64,000 nt of DNA from Augochlora pura. Lineage: Eukaryota; Arthropoda; Insecta; Hymenoptera; Halictidae. Shown piece after piece: positions 24,853 through 36,800 of the stretch. The position numbers and the translations under genes are program-made. The stretch's first letter is position 1. Every line of letters starts with the position of its first letter. The notes under the pieces were generated by a model, which saw only the letters and a program-made list of their open reading frames with translations, searched no databases and was not told the DNA's origin. The DNA lies in the NCBI RefSeq assembly GCF_028453695.1, contig NC_135772.1, positions 16,921,611 through 16,985,610 of the forward strand. Reading direction: 5' to 3'.

Positions 24853-25757
24853 CTGCCTCTAGAAATCTCTGCGTTTGCAAAAGCATTATGTGCCGACTTA
24901 GAATACAGCAATCCCTAATAATAGCGTGGCAGGCTCGTTTCGAACGCGACGAGTTTAAAGTTCAATCAGCACCGGCCCGGGGGCACATGCCTCGCCGGTT
25001 TCTACCTGTTCGCTCGATGTTCATGGGAATAGGCCGGCATGTGGTTTTATCTGCAGCCATATGGCGCGTCGCGGAGAGGAAATGCACGTGCGAAAAAATT
25101 CAGAGGAACGCGGCGCGCGATCCGTTCGCGTCGCCGGCGCTGACACACGACTAAATGGTCCTCCGCGTTTCCCCCCCCTATCCCTTGCCGACCAATTTCG
25201 CGTTAAATTATATTTAACGTTGTTTCCTCGGGCCGTCGATTGAATTTTCAATGGCCGAGGGGTGAGAGCGCAATGTAACGCGACTCGGCGCCGCGGTAAG
25301 TTCGTTAGGCACCGTCTGAAAGCTCCACTCGGCCGAGACACTTTTCCTTCCCGGCCGCGGCGAAAACCGGGAAAAACGACAGCTTGTTGTGTTATATTGG
25401 TTACCGCGGCCGCGCAGAGACCTACTTTCCAACCCATGGAAAACGAACCAATTGGATTCCGAATGTACCGGCACCGAGAGAGAACAATGGTCGGAGCTAG
25501 TTATTACCAGTTTCAATCCCGGTGGCCACATTTAGCTCTTTCGCGTCGGTCGAAACTTATTATTACGATTGCTCGTTACCGATGCCATTAAAGCGGGCTC
25601 ATCAAATATTCATGGCTCCTCGGGATTAACGATACCGCGGCCCCGCGCACGCTTTCACCCTCCGCGCAGATTTTCCGTTCGATTGTGACCGATATAATAT
25701 TCAGCGAGGTCTGCCGTGACAGCCGGGGAATCAAAGCGGAGTAAATCCATCGGCGGC

Positions 25758-25781
25758 GTCGTCGTCGTCGTCGTCGTCGTC
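25758..25781. repeat. (GTC)8 microsatellite
   Basis: Eight perfect GTC units in non-coding DNA. Confidence 0.9.
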
Positions 25782-27953
25782 TCTTTGCCAACGCAAACAT
25801 CGATCACCGCGAAATAAACTCGGTGTTTATTTGGATGGGGCACGCAGAAAAATTCGCGATGGCGACGAAAATAACGCCGCCGCGCGGCCTTGATTCACCC
25901 GGTGAAATTCGCTTGGCGAAAAGAGGACGTCCCCGGACTATTTCGGTGGATCCCTTTTTGCGTCATTTGGCGGGAAAACGCGGCGTCGGATGGAAACTCC
26001 AGGGACCGTGGATCTCGATTCGTTTCGACGCGTCCTCCCCTGGATAATGGTAGGATCCTCGGCTTACAGAAAGCACAGGACTGGAAGGAAATTCTTATCC
26101 AATACTTGCTGATACACTTAGCCGATCGAAGCAATTTTGATCAGCTCGTTCTAGAAATAAATTTCTTTTCATCGCAGGAAAATGAAAGGCAACTCTTCGA
26201 TATTTTAAAGAAAATTTTATTCAACGATGCGCTTACCCCTTTGTTCCACATCCTTGTTCTCGTGTTACGCCTGTTTTTTGACAGCCTCTCGAAACGAGAT
26301 TACTTCAGCAACCTAATTGATTGGCGTCACGTGACATCGTCGTGTGCTCGGCGTCGATACGTCGCCGCGTGTGTCGATCTCAATCTACTATTCGACGACA
26401 ATCTAATTTTGCGTGTAGCCAGGCCGTGTACGAATTCACGCCGACTGTTAATTTAAAGTGGAGCGCTCGGAAATGAATTTAATAATCGAATCGAACACCG
26501 CGTCGAGTAAACAATCGAACGCTAGCGGGGATCGGTGATGATCGCTGTCGTTGTTTCTAATTAATGCGATCGTTATCGGTGGCAGAGCGATCGGCGCGCG
26601 ATACCACGTGCTTCTCAGAATTAAATTGGATCCGAGAGTTGATCGTTAAATGATCGCGCGTTAATCGCGAGATTCGGACTCGGATCGAGGTAGCCGGGGA
26701 TTCTGAATGGCAGTGTTTTCCCAGCAGCTGGCTTCGCCTTGATTTACTTTTTCGTCTGCATACGTCAGTCGTGGTAGATCGTTCTCGGGCGAGGAAAAAA
26801 TGACGGAGGAAGGAAGGAAGCAGGGAAGGAAGCAAGGAGCGGGCGAAGAAGGGAAGGGGGGAAAGGAAGCGGGCAGCTGCTCGCAGTCGCTCGTGCTTCC
26901 ACGACGTTTTCCTACGCCGTGTCTAAACACAGGAAATTCACGGTCAACGCGGTGCCGTGGCACGGCTCTCTCTACCGTCGAAAAATCCTCGGCGAATTAA
27001 CGGCGGATCGAGATTGTTGATCAATCGGTCGCGCGATCGTTCCGAGTCGCGACGATCGATCGCCGACGAAGCACGGAACCGACGACACGCTCCTATCAAA
27101 ATTCACCATATTTCGCTGGCTCGACGATTCGATTATGCAAAGTGTTTGCGTGCGGTGACTCTGCCCGGGCGTATTGACGTCGCCTTTTTTCCCACTCGAT
27201 CTTTCACCTTGACATTTCGCAAATATTCCCTCCGCGATGCGAAACCCTCTTTCTCGAACGAAATCAAACTTTTATTTCCAATCCTTCCAATTTGTTTGTC
27301 GCCAGTTGTGCCAAAGATGTATGTAATGCGAACGGACCGCAATCGTCTTCCCGCCTCGTTGATTATTGATTTCGTTTCTGCCATTATTGATTCGAAGGCA
27401 TCGCCCTCCGATACAGAGAAATAACAAAAGTATAAATTAGATACCAGGGTACAGTATGTCACGAAAGTGGTCTTTTACATGGTAGGGGGATTAGTCGACT
27501 AGGCAGTAACAGTAAAATACTGTTTTTGATTACTATTATTTAAAGTGATAAGAAAGTTTTTAATTTATTGATCCGAGCCTATAACGAAAATTTGAAAAAT
27601 GCATTCTATAGTTTTCGATAAGTTGAGTGTACGGTGAAAATTTCATCGAAATCGGACGGCCTTGGTGTGTTTCTTAAGTTTTTGTTATTGGCTCTAAGAA
27701 AAAGGTAAAACACGCGAGTTTTTATTTTCGCCGTCACTCTAAGTAATAGCAGTACTAAAAACAGTATTATAGTCATTGTTAAGGTTAGGTTAGCCATTTC
27801 AACAAAAAGCCATTCAGTTTCATGCAGTTTTAAAAAAGTTATTGCGTTACAAACGGTGTACAAACACTTTCATCATTGGACTATGCACGTATTAAGTGTA
27901 TCGCAGATCTTAATGTAATAGATAACTGAACTAATTCAATTCAGAATGCATTA

Positions 27954-28000
27954 TACAGTGGCTCGCAAAAGTATTCGAACACCTTTGAAACGTAATAATT
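27954..28000. mobile_element. Solo Tc1-type terminal repeat
   Basis: After a TA dinucleotide comes CAGTGGCTCGCAAAAGTATT, typical of Tc1-like transposon ends. No inverted partner was found in the next 700 bases and no transposase frame is present, so this is a decayed or truncated copy. Confidence 0.45.
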
Positions 28001-28124
28001 GTTTTAAAATTGATTATTGTTTTAAAGAAAGACAAGTTTGTTACACTATTTCTAAATAAATTTTTAGAAGAATTATAATTGGTTGAAATGCCAAAAAGGG
28101 GAAAATAAAAAGATTACATTTTTA

Positions 28125-28365
28125 GCCCTTCGCACTCGATTGGCGACACTGAGACACCCTTGAAATTGTTCTCTCATGCCCCAAGATAATTTTTATGCCA
28201 ACAAAGTTTAAATTTAAATAACTGTTAACTAGTGAAAGTGTTGATATAAGTCACAAGAATCGATTTGGTACGTTTAAAAGTGCTATTTGTTACACAGAAT
28301 GGAAATAGTGTGAGCCACAAAAATTATCTCAGATTAATAGTTAAAATGGCTTCGAGTGCAAAGGT
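28125..28365. mobile_element. Degenerate TTAA-family MITE
   Basis: The left end reads CCCTTCGCACTCGA and the right end CGAGTGCAAAGG, an inverted pair. The flanks are TTAG and TTTAA, degraded forms of the TTAA target site. The end sequence is the same family as the intact copy at 46602-46827. It is non-coding. Confidence 0.6.
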
Positions 28366-28423
28366 TTAAGTTTCATTTGTAAGCCTAGAAGGGAAGTGTA
28401 AATGTTACTACACTTTAACGTGT

Positions 28424-28658
28424 TTAACCAGTTACCTGCGTACGACGCGTACACACGTAGTAAGGAAATGGAAGTTTGACATCTTACAACAAAAATACGT
28501 CTAGGATTTAGATTAAATTGCTTATGAAACATATTCATAAATTTCACACATTTAAGAATAATTCTAGAACAAGTATTAATAAGAAAACTATACCCAGTGA
28601 TCGATAAAACGGATAAAAAAATTGTCTTCCAAATATATTGACGCAGCTAAGTAGTTAA
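28424..28658. mobile_element. TTAA-flanked MITE, second family
   Basis: TTAA lies at both borders (28424-28427 and 28655-28658). Inside, the left end CCAGTTACCTGCGT pairs with the reverse complement of the right end, CTACTTAGCTGCGT. The element is about 227 bases and non-coding. TTAA duplication is diagnostic of piggyBac-type transposition. Confidence 0.6.
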
Positions 28659-30780
28659 GGCCTGACGGACAGAATGCTTCATTAGTATTGCTAATAATAG
28701 TATGAATGGTACACTTAGTGTTCAGAAAAAAATCGTAGAGGAACGAATAAAATTGTATCCTGAGTGATTCTAGCCAGAGCCCTGCGGTTTCCCTCTAATC
28801 CACAGGAAACAGATAAATTCGTCCTCGGTGTTTTCTCAGAAAAATAATGCTCGCCCCACCGCGCGCGGGTCTCACTCGCCGGGAAAAATCTAAAAACGTA
28901 GGAAATCCGGCTTGGTTTCGCGGTGAACCTTTCGGAGCCACGTCTCAGCAGATGTGTACGACCATTTGCCATGGCAGCTGCACTCCTCACCACCGTAAAC
29001 CTCGAGCACCAGCCCCGGCGCACCGACCTGACCCTCGAACTCGGTGCGTCGCCCATATCGTAGAATCCGCCACGATCACGGCCGATAGATTCCGCGATCG
29101 TTTCGCGATCCCATTAATTCGGCCGGTTGTCCGTCGATGTCGGAGCCCGGTGTCGGAGCCAGATTTCTATTGGTCACGGGGATCGCATAATCGCCGGACA
29201 AACCGGTTTTACGCGGCGCTCGTACCGCGTATCTTCGATATAGGGAGACGAACAGGCGCTGAGGAAACTTGGCATGTCCCTGGCTGGTTGATCCGGGGGT
29301 AGGGAAAAGGTACCTGGGCCCTGACTCCGGCTATTGCATTCACGGTGCCCCGAGACCGAGAGTGGGGACTGACTCGCGCTCCGTACCAAAGTGGACGGAA
29401 AACAGGGCCCGGACGACTCATCTCGAGAAACGAAATTTTTCTACGGGTTTCTCCTGGGATTATTTTCGTGAGATTAACGCTGTTATCGCGAGGATTGAAT
29501 CTACATGAAATGTTGAATTGCAAACGATGAAATAACCCTCTGCACCCGAAGACAATCTCTAAATAAAAAATAATTTTTCTAGCCTACAGTATTTCCACTT
29601 TATATGACCTACTGTACTGTATATATATTTTTCTTCTTATATACTAACAGATTGTCAGTCTTACAGGAGAAAAAAAAAATTTATGTATATAAAATTGAGT
29701 CTTGTGTCACAAAGCGTTTACAATTTTAACAGTATTTAAACGTTAACAAATACAATAATGTAAAACTGAATTATGGAAGGGTAAAGTAAAGATAAAGGAT
29801 CAATACAGCATGAATTACACCGTACTCTAAAATGAAGACCTCGCAATTATCAAAGCATTCTGATCGTCGAAAGTAGGTGATGAGTAAAATTATCAGAGGG
29901 TACTGCAATCGCTTTATCCTTATCGATTCAGCGATACAGAGTGTCGAAGTGATAGCAAACTCGTGTTTTGAGGAATTTCTTGCGAAACACGTCATACTCG
30001 CGATTTTCTACTCCTGACGAATCGAGTCATCGACAATCTCGCGATTAATCTATTAAAGCGTCGCAACGACGTGGAGGAGGCCACGATGGTATCATACCAA
30101 AATTCTCCAATCAGAGCTAGCCCCCTCCCCCCTCCCCCACCCCGTTAAAGGGCAATTTACTGGTTACGGGGGCAAAAAGTGGCCGAGGCGTGTGTACCGT
30201 TAAGCAGTTCGAATTTCGGTGAAGGTAGAGGGCATGGCGGGAGCTGGATACACCCCTGGCGGGCCGGAGGACCCGGGTAGAGCGACCTGGGCCCGTTTGT
30301 ACTACGGCATTCGCGTCTCGAGTGTATCAGGGGGGGGTTCTTTGAGTGTCAGCTTGCCCGGAGTACCGGAAGATCGAGCGTGTGCTCTCGTCCTCTCGAC
30401 CCGTCCCGTCTCGTTCAGGTTTTTCCGTTCGCCCGGTGAAAGTGGCCAGGGTTTATCGTGCGCTTTTACTCCGCCCGTGACGAGAGTCCGGAGGAGACTC
30501 GAACAGAAGAGAAAATGGATAACGCGTTGTGTGCTCTTCGACCATCTTTCTTCGTGGACGCACGGCTCTAAACGCCGCTGCGACCGTTGGAACCCGAAGC
30601 GACAGCTTCACCAGGTGGCGCGGAAGTTTCTCCTCCATGGGGAACGGGCATTTTGTTTAAACAATTACAGGTGTTTCCGTAACGTGTGCGTCGTTTAGCT
30701 ACCGCTCGATCGGATACGATCGAGTTTAGTGGTTTTTTTTTTTATGGGAAATTAATCTTCATCGACGACGTCGACATCGT

Positions 30781-30800
30781 CGACGACGACGACGACGACG
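30781..30800. repeat. (CGA)n microsatellite
   Basis: About seven CGA units, preceded by imperfect GAC/TCG units from 30763. Confidence 0.85.
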
Positions 30801-32659
30801 GTGTACTCGAAGTGGCCGGAAGGATTTTTTCTGGACTAGCAGGAGATACGTGCCGTTGGATACGTTCTCGCGGATGACGTCCAGCCAGACGGGACAAATC
30901 AAACGAACATCGCAATTCCGGTGGGGTCGCCGGAAGTCGGCGAGCGTGACGGCGGCTATTCTAACGGAAAAACGTGGGAACCCGTGTAGCCATGGCTCCT
31001 CTGCTCTTCGTTAACTGACGCGCTCCCGACGAGCCCGACGATAATCGCGTTAAACGCTCGCGGCTGATCAACGCCCCGCTTTTCTTTCTGGCCCGAACGA
31101 ATATTTATTGGAGCGTCGATTGATGGGGAGCAAAGATCGGTCTTTAAATCTTGTCTTTACGACCGTGTGCGCGACTCTCGGTCGTTGCTCGCGACGAAGT
31201 CGAAGCGAAAACACATCGAGAGGCGAGAGAAGCCGATTCGCCGACACCGCGGACATTAGTGGACCCTTGAATTTTTGAAACCAAAGGAATTTCAGGATTC
31301 CAGCAATTCTGTCGATAGAGCTCACAGCGAGTCCGGTAAACGCGTGTGTCGACTCGAGGAGGCGATCGCGCGTGTGTTTCAGCGTGCGACACTGTAAGTT
31401 CCTCGCGGCGATCCGCGGCACTCGAAGGAGGCTCGACCGTTCTCGAGCGAATCCGAGGAGGCAGGATTCGTCATCGATTAAAAATAACGAACCGAAGACA
31501 CACGTTGACGCGCGGATCATCCACGGCCGTGCGGCGGTGATCATCGCGAGCGAGAGGCCAGGATACGGTCTCCCCACTGTCGGCTGTCGGCTGGGAGGTA
31601 GGCCACTGGTCGGCTGGTGCAAACAGGAACGCGAAACTGAAAGAGAGTAGCCGGTTCCCACTCTAGGTAGAGTCCATGACGTCAACCTCCGGGGCAAACC
31701 GAACGACCAGTTTCAACTGCCTGCTCGTGGCAAGAAGGGACCGGCTGGAGGCGGAGGAGGCGACGGAGACGGAGGAGGAGGAGGTGGAGACAGACGAAAA
31801 GGAAGAAGACAAAGAAGAAGAGTCGGCAGTGTGATCTCTTCACCCGCGGGTCGATACGAGCGCGTCGTTACATTTTTTCTACCGGTCGATCCGTGTGCAC
31901 CGACGGTAGCGCGCGGTTTCGCCTGAAACCGATTTTCGTTCCCTCCGGTTCGAATAATTCGAGCGATTCGGAGGCGAACGAAGAGCGCTCTCGAGGGACA
32001 GAGGACGCGGAAAGGGTGGCACACGCGGCTCTCGTCGGCGAGAAGGCCTGAATAGAAGGCTCGAGTTCGGAGCGGTGAATAGGTTGGTCGGGGCACACCT
32101 GGCTCTGGTGTCAATGATAAGCAGAGGCGCACGAAGCGTGAGTAAGCCGTGAAGCGCGAGCAGGCTCGCGATGGAACTCGGTGGTTCGGTGACGGTACCT
32201 TGGTCGATCGGGAAGCCCCCACAGTTATCCGCGTTCGCAGTTCTGCCGCACGTTTGTCCGAGCAGTACGCTTGCCTCGGCGAAACCCGCGGTGTAACGCG
32301 ACAACAACGCGGAATACCAAGAAATATATTCGTTACCTACACCGTTCGACTGGGATAGCAGCCGTGAAAGTGACACATCGCCTGTTTCGCGGAGTGCGTG
32401 CACACAGGAGAGAAGAAGTGCGTCGACACCCCGCCGAGAGGGTGGTGGTTGATCAGTGTCGAGGATAAAATCGTTGGAGGGGCGATCGATAAGGGGGAGA
32501 AATAGATCGCGGTGTGTGCGGACGACTCTCTGTCCATGGTATTGCCGTTGCCGTGTATGGTGCACCAAGGGAAACAGCCAAAGCAGCACGGCACGTTGTG
32601 TTTGGATACTTGACGCAGCCCGGTACTGCGCGTCGTGAAAACATCGGTGTCGCAGAGAA

Positions 32660-33774
32660 ATGGGAAACCACCCGTCCGCCCACCAGCCGCTCGAAAGAGC
32701 CACCAGTCATGCTGGGAATGGTCTTCGCCTCTCGGTACGTTTGCGATCTTGCTTTATGTCAATGATAACCACCGCAGATGCCCACGTGTGACGCGTGACG
32801 CACGCCTCCCGTTGCCAATGCGTATCGTTAAATGGAGCGTGCGTTGTTCCTGCGGCAGGCCGTGCCTCGTTCTGGTCCCGAGAGCACCTCTCTTTGAACG
32901 CCGAGAAACCGCCCTTTTCCCGGCCGCTCACCGGAGGCGCACCCTGCTGCCCGTCATCTTTTTCTTTCTATTTTCATATCGATCATTCTTCGCGCAAGAA
33001 ATATCGCTTCTCAGAGGATAATCAGCGCGACCACCGAGCCCTAAACGGACGGCTTCCTTCTCCTTTGTATTTACTATTTTCATTTTAAGACCGAGCTTCG
33101 TCCAAGCAAGCCGATTTACGCTTTACCGATCGAGCTGAAACGTGTACAACTTGCTCGTCGATCATTCGTCCATCGCAAGAGAAAAGAAGAACAATCGACC
33201 AGCGCGGTCGAAGAAGCTGTACGCACTGACCGTTTCCAATGTACGAGAGAATTTATGAAAGAGTCGTTACGTTTAACCGTTCCTTGCGATGCGAATTAGT
33301 TTATTGGCCAATGAATAATTTATTAAACATGTACATAATTTTCAATAACAATAGTGTCTATATCGGACACTATTTTAATAAGAAATCAATGCGCGGCGGA
33401 TAAAGCGCATCGTTAAAACTACGGTAACTAACTAAAGTGGAAAACTCGGGAAGACTGTTTCGCAAGTACCGTGCGCCCACCTGTGCTCGTCTAACAGGTA
33501 CCGGGGGGGATTATCGAAATTGGTTGCGAGTTGCAGAGGAGTAGAAACATTGTGCAATCGCGACCGGCGTCGCTCATCGATTTTTCGTTCTACATACAAG
33601 CACAATAGGGGTCAGCATGATTTTCGCAAAGGAATTTCTACGCAGCGATGCAAAAGCGACGAGACTTAATAGCGTCCACGAGATAATTCTACTGGTCGTG
33701 GGCGGATTGGTATTTTCGTTGGTTGGATCGAAACTGGTCCTGCAGAGGTCGGGACGAAGGTCGCGTCTCTTCTC

Positions 33775-33812
<38 letters not shown>

Positions 33813-36800
33813 GCGCGTGTTTCGAAAGCCACTCGAGTTTTCGTCCATGCTCGCCCATATTTCTGCCGCCATTTGCCCGATAACGAATGGGCGAGCTGTG
33901 CGGCGTCGGCGTCGGCTTGAATATGTTTATCTAGCATCGCTTCGCAGCATGTACATTGTCGTTTGCGACTGGCGTCTGTTCGGTCTGCTGCGCGACGAGC
34001 GTTACGCCCGGTAGAAGAGTTCTACCGTTCGTTCGCGCGACAAAGACTGCGGGCGAAGGCTGGTCGACGGTAAACTATGCGGACGGTCTTTCTTTTTTCT
34101 ATTCTCCGCCGTGCATATCTCTTCTCGCGCAACTCATTTTCCATTCGCTCGGGTGCTCCCCCGAGCTATCACGAGCGGAAACGCGCCCGCCGCGTTTCGT
34201 GCTTTTCGTTCCCGTAAACATTCCGAACCTCTTCATAATTCAACGCTGCTATAGACGACCTTAGCTCGCTCCGCTAAGGTTTTTTTTTGCACGCGTCACC
34301 CGACGCCGGTTTGTTTAACCGTTGTCGAGAGTTTATCATTCCGCGGATGAAGATTTCTTAATCGGCGTTCCAACAACGATAGCGATTTCATCCGCGAATC
34401 AACACCGCTTAACCCCGGCACTGAAACCGTGCAATCTCGTTTCTGGTTATCGTTTCGAAATTACCGTTCCGTCACGGCGAACTTCCGATAGAACAGGTGT
34501 TTAATCCGCGACTATAGACGGTTGAATTTATTACAATCGCCGGGTAGAATGTATCGTTTATAAAGCGAATTAATTTTTACACGGAAGAAGAGGTACATGC
34601 TTGGAACAATGCTTTCTATAATATTTACGGTAGCGTCTGTCGGATTCCGGTTAAGAAATTGTAGCAGACTACGCCGCAGTTTACGAAACCGTTCGAACAT
34701 CCCGATCGATTCCGATCGGTGGACGTTAGGGCGCATTCTTCGGCGCAGTTTCATGAATATCTATGAGCGGTGCACGCTCGTTGCTTGTAATCAGGCCGAC
34801 CCGATCCGAGAATTCTTGCGGACGCTTCTAATGAATTCCTAGTGCTCCATCGACAGGTTTGCATAACCGATCTTTGTCTCGAAGGTGAAATCTGACGCAC
34901 GAGGCGGCCGCCGACTGTGAAATCATCGTAGGCGATAGAGAAGCACGTAAAACGGAACTTTCGACGCTCCCGATTACGATAATTACCAAGCGTCGGCATG
35001 CGCCGCTTCTGTTACGTGTCGCGTAATACGGTTAACGAGATCCCCCATTTGTTTTTTTTTTTGTGCGTTCAAGGCCCCCGCGATACACCTCGCCAATTAT
35101 TCGTTTGCGTAACGAGGCGTCGCAGTTGGTTAATTATCATTTATCGATGAAATATCGGAGGAGCCGGCTCGAAGCGATCTATCAAGGTCGGGGCATTCTT
35201 GCCGCGCGCGGCCGACGCCGTATCGAGGCGTTCGATGCGACCGTTTCGAACGGAGACGATCGTTTATTTGTGTTCGACTAGGTCGACGACTATTCGGTTA
35301 GCAGAGCAATCTTCCCGCTCCGTCGGTGTAATTTCATAAACTAATATCCCCCGTCGTTCCATCTTGCCTTTTAGCAAAATGAAGTTTCAGCTGCACCGGC
35401 GGCGAAAACATTAGAGAACGCTCGAACCAAAGGCTCCGCGCGATGGCCGGGAGTAAATACGGTCTCATTTCTTAAGCGACTCCATCGACGAATATGAATC
35501 ACCTGCGCTCTCCTGTCACTTAGAGTCACGGCTTCCGCTCTTCCGCGAAATAATTTATCTGGAATCGGGAGCTTCGAGCTACGGCAAAAATTCGCCGATC
35601 CAGGTTGCCGTCGAAACTCCATCCCGCATCAATTATTCCGAACTCGCTCGAAGATAGTAAATCGAGCACTCGTCGGAGATGGACGTATTCCGGTTGCACG
35701 AGCCACGTCGATTTTACTCTCGAGGGCGTTCGTTGATCGTCGGTCGTAACAGGTCCGATGACGTTCGAAACGATCGGCGGGATCGCTAGAAAGCGTTATG
35801 GGGACTCGAGAGAAAGCAACCAGGTTCTCGGGGACGCTGTCGAACCGCGTCGGGCGGCCGCCTTGGACGTCGAAGCCGTACGGCCGCGTATCGACGAGAG
35901 ACGCCACGGCATCCGGGCACAACCCCCTCGCGGCGGCGTCCTTGTAGAACCAGTCGCCGGGTTCGCTGCATCTTAAATAATTGCACGGTTATGGAACACG
36001 GGGCTCGGCTGAATCATCTCGGGCACATAATCCACTCGCGACGCGTTCCGCGCGCGGAGCGGTGTCGTTCGCCGCCGCGGGACAAATCACGATTATTTGT
36101 CAATGGAGATGCTACGTCAGTCGCGCGCGGATCGGACTTAACTCGGTCGAAGTTGCGCGAGTCCCGAAGACGCTGCTCCCGTGATTACGTTCGAATCGTA
36201 TTACGCGAGCGGCGCGCATAAATCCTATTGGAGGGAGGGCAGAGTGAACAAGAGCGTGTACGTTTACGGTCACGCACACTCCCAGAGAAAGCAACGGGGG
36301 ATCGAACTCCAAGGATAACTGGTGCCGATGTCCGTACACGCTTGATATCGCTGGAGAGGGATCCGGATTTCTACACGGTGTCTTAGAATTCTGCGGACCG
36401 TCGGTCGACGAGTTTTTACGCTGGTCGCAATCGTTTTCTTCGAATAAAACGCCACTGTGGTTCGGTGGTATTAGATCGGCCCGCGGTGTCGTGCGAAAAT
36501 TGTTCGGCATCGAGGAGGAGTAGGACAAGGTAGGAGCCGACAGGAAAATCAATAGTCTCTCGGCGAATAAGAGGAAAACCGAGGGAATATTCGTACGGAG
36601 GCGCTATTAAAACGCAATTACGAGAACAGAGATCGCCGGGATGAATAGCGCGCGACTGACTTTCAGTTTTCCTGACGCATCATGGTGGGAAGAGGGGGGG
36701 GAGAGAGGGAGAGAACGAATATTTCACGTTGCCTGAAATGGCAGCGGGTCTCTCTCGTAGCGACAAATATCTGGTTGCATGCGCTAGTACGCGATCCCTT

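Larger units (their letters stand above)
21041..32659. other. Long non-coding stretch upstream of numb
   Basis: A mix of CpG-rich and AT-rich blocks with no recognised gene. It contains a (TC)21 run, a (GTC)8 run, a purine tract at 26787-26875, a cluster of DNA-element remnants between 27440 and 28660, and a possible small plus-strand exon at 23640-23682. The last kilobase (31680-32659) is purine-rich (GGAGGAGG runs at 31745-31830), carries a perfect CRE palindrome TGACGTCA at 31677-31684 and probably forms the promoter and 5' UTR of the numb first coding exon. Long overlapping frames around 30200-30700 and antisense at 31713-32703 lack protein-like composition. Confidence 0.45.

Noticed and set aside
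30219..30698. 159-codon plus-strand frame
   Set aside because: The first codon is GTG, the composition is GC-driven and no homology is recognised; more likely non-coding DNA upstream of numb.
31713..32703. Minus-strand frames of 169 and 274 codons over the numb first exon
   Set aside because: They are antisense to the numb leader and exon 1. The proline run comes from the GGAGGAGG purine tract, and there are no domains or splice structure.
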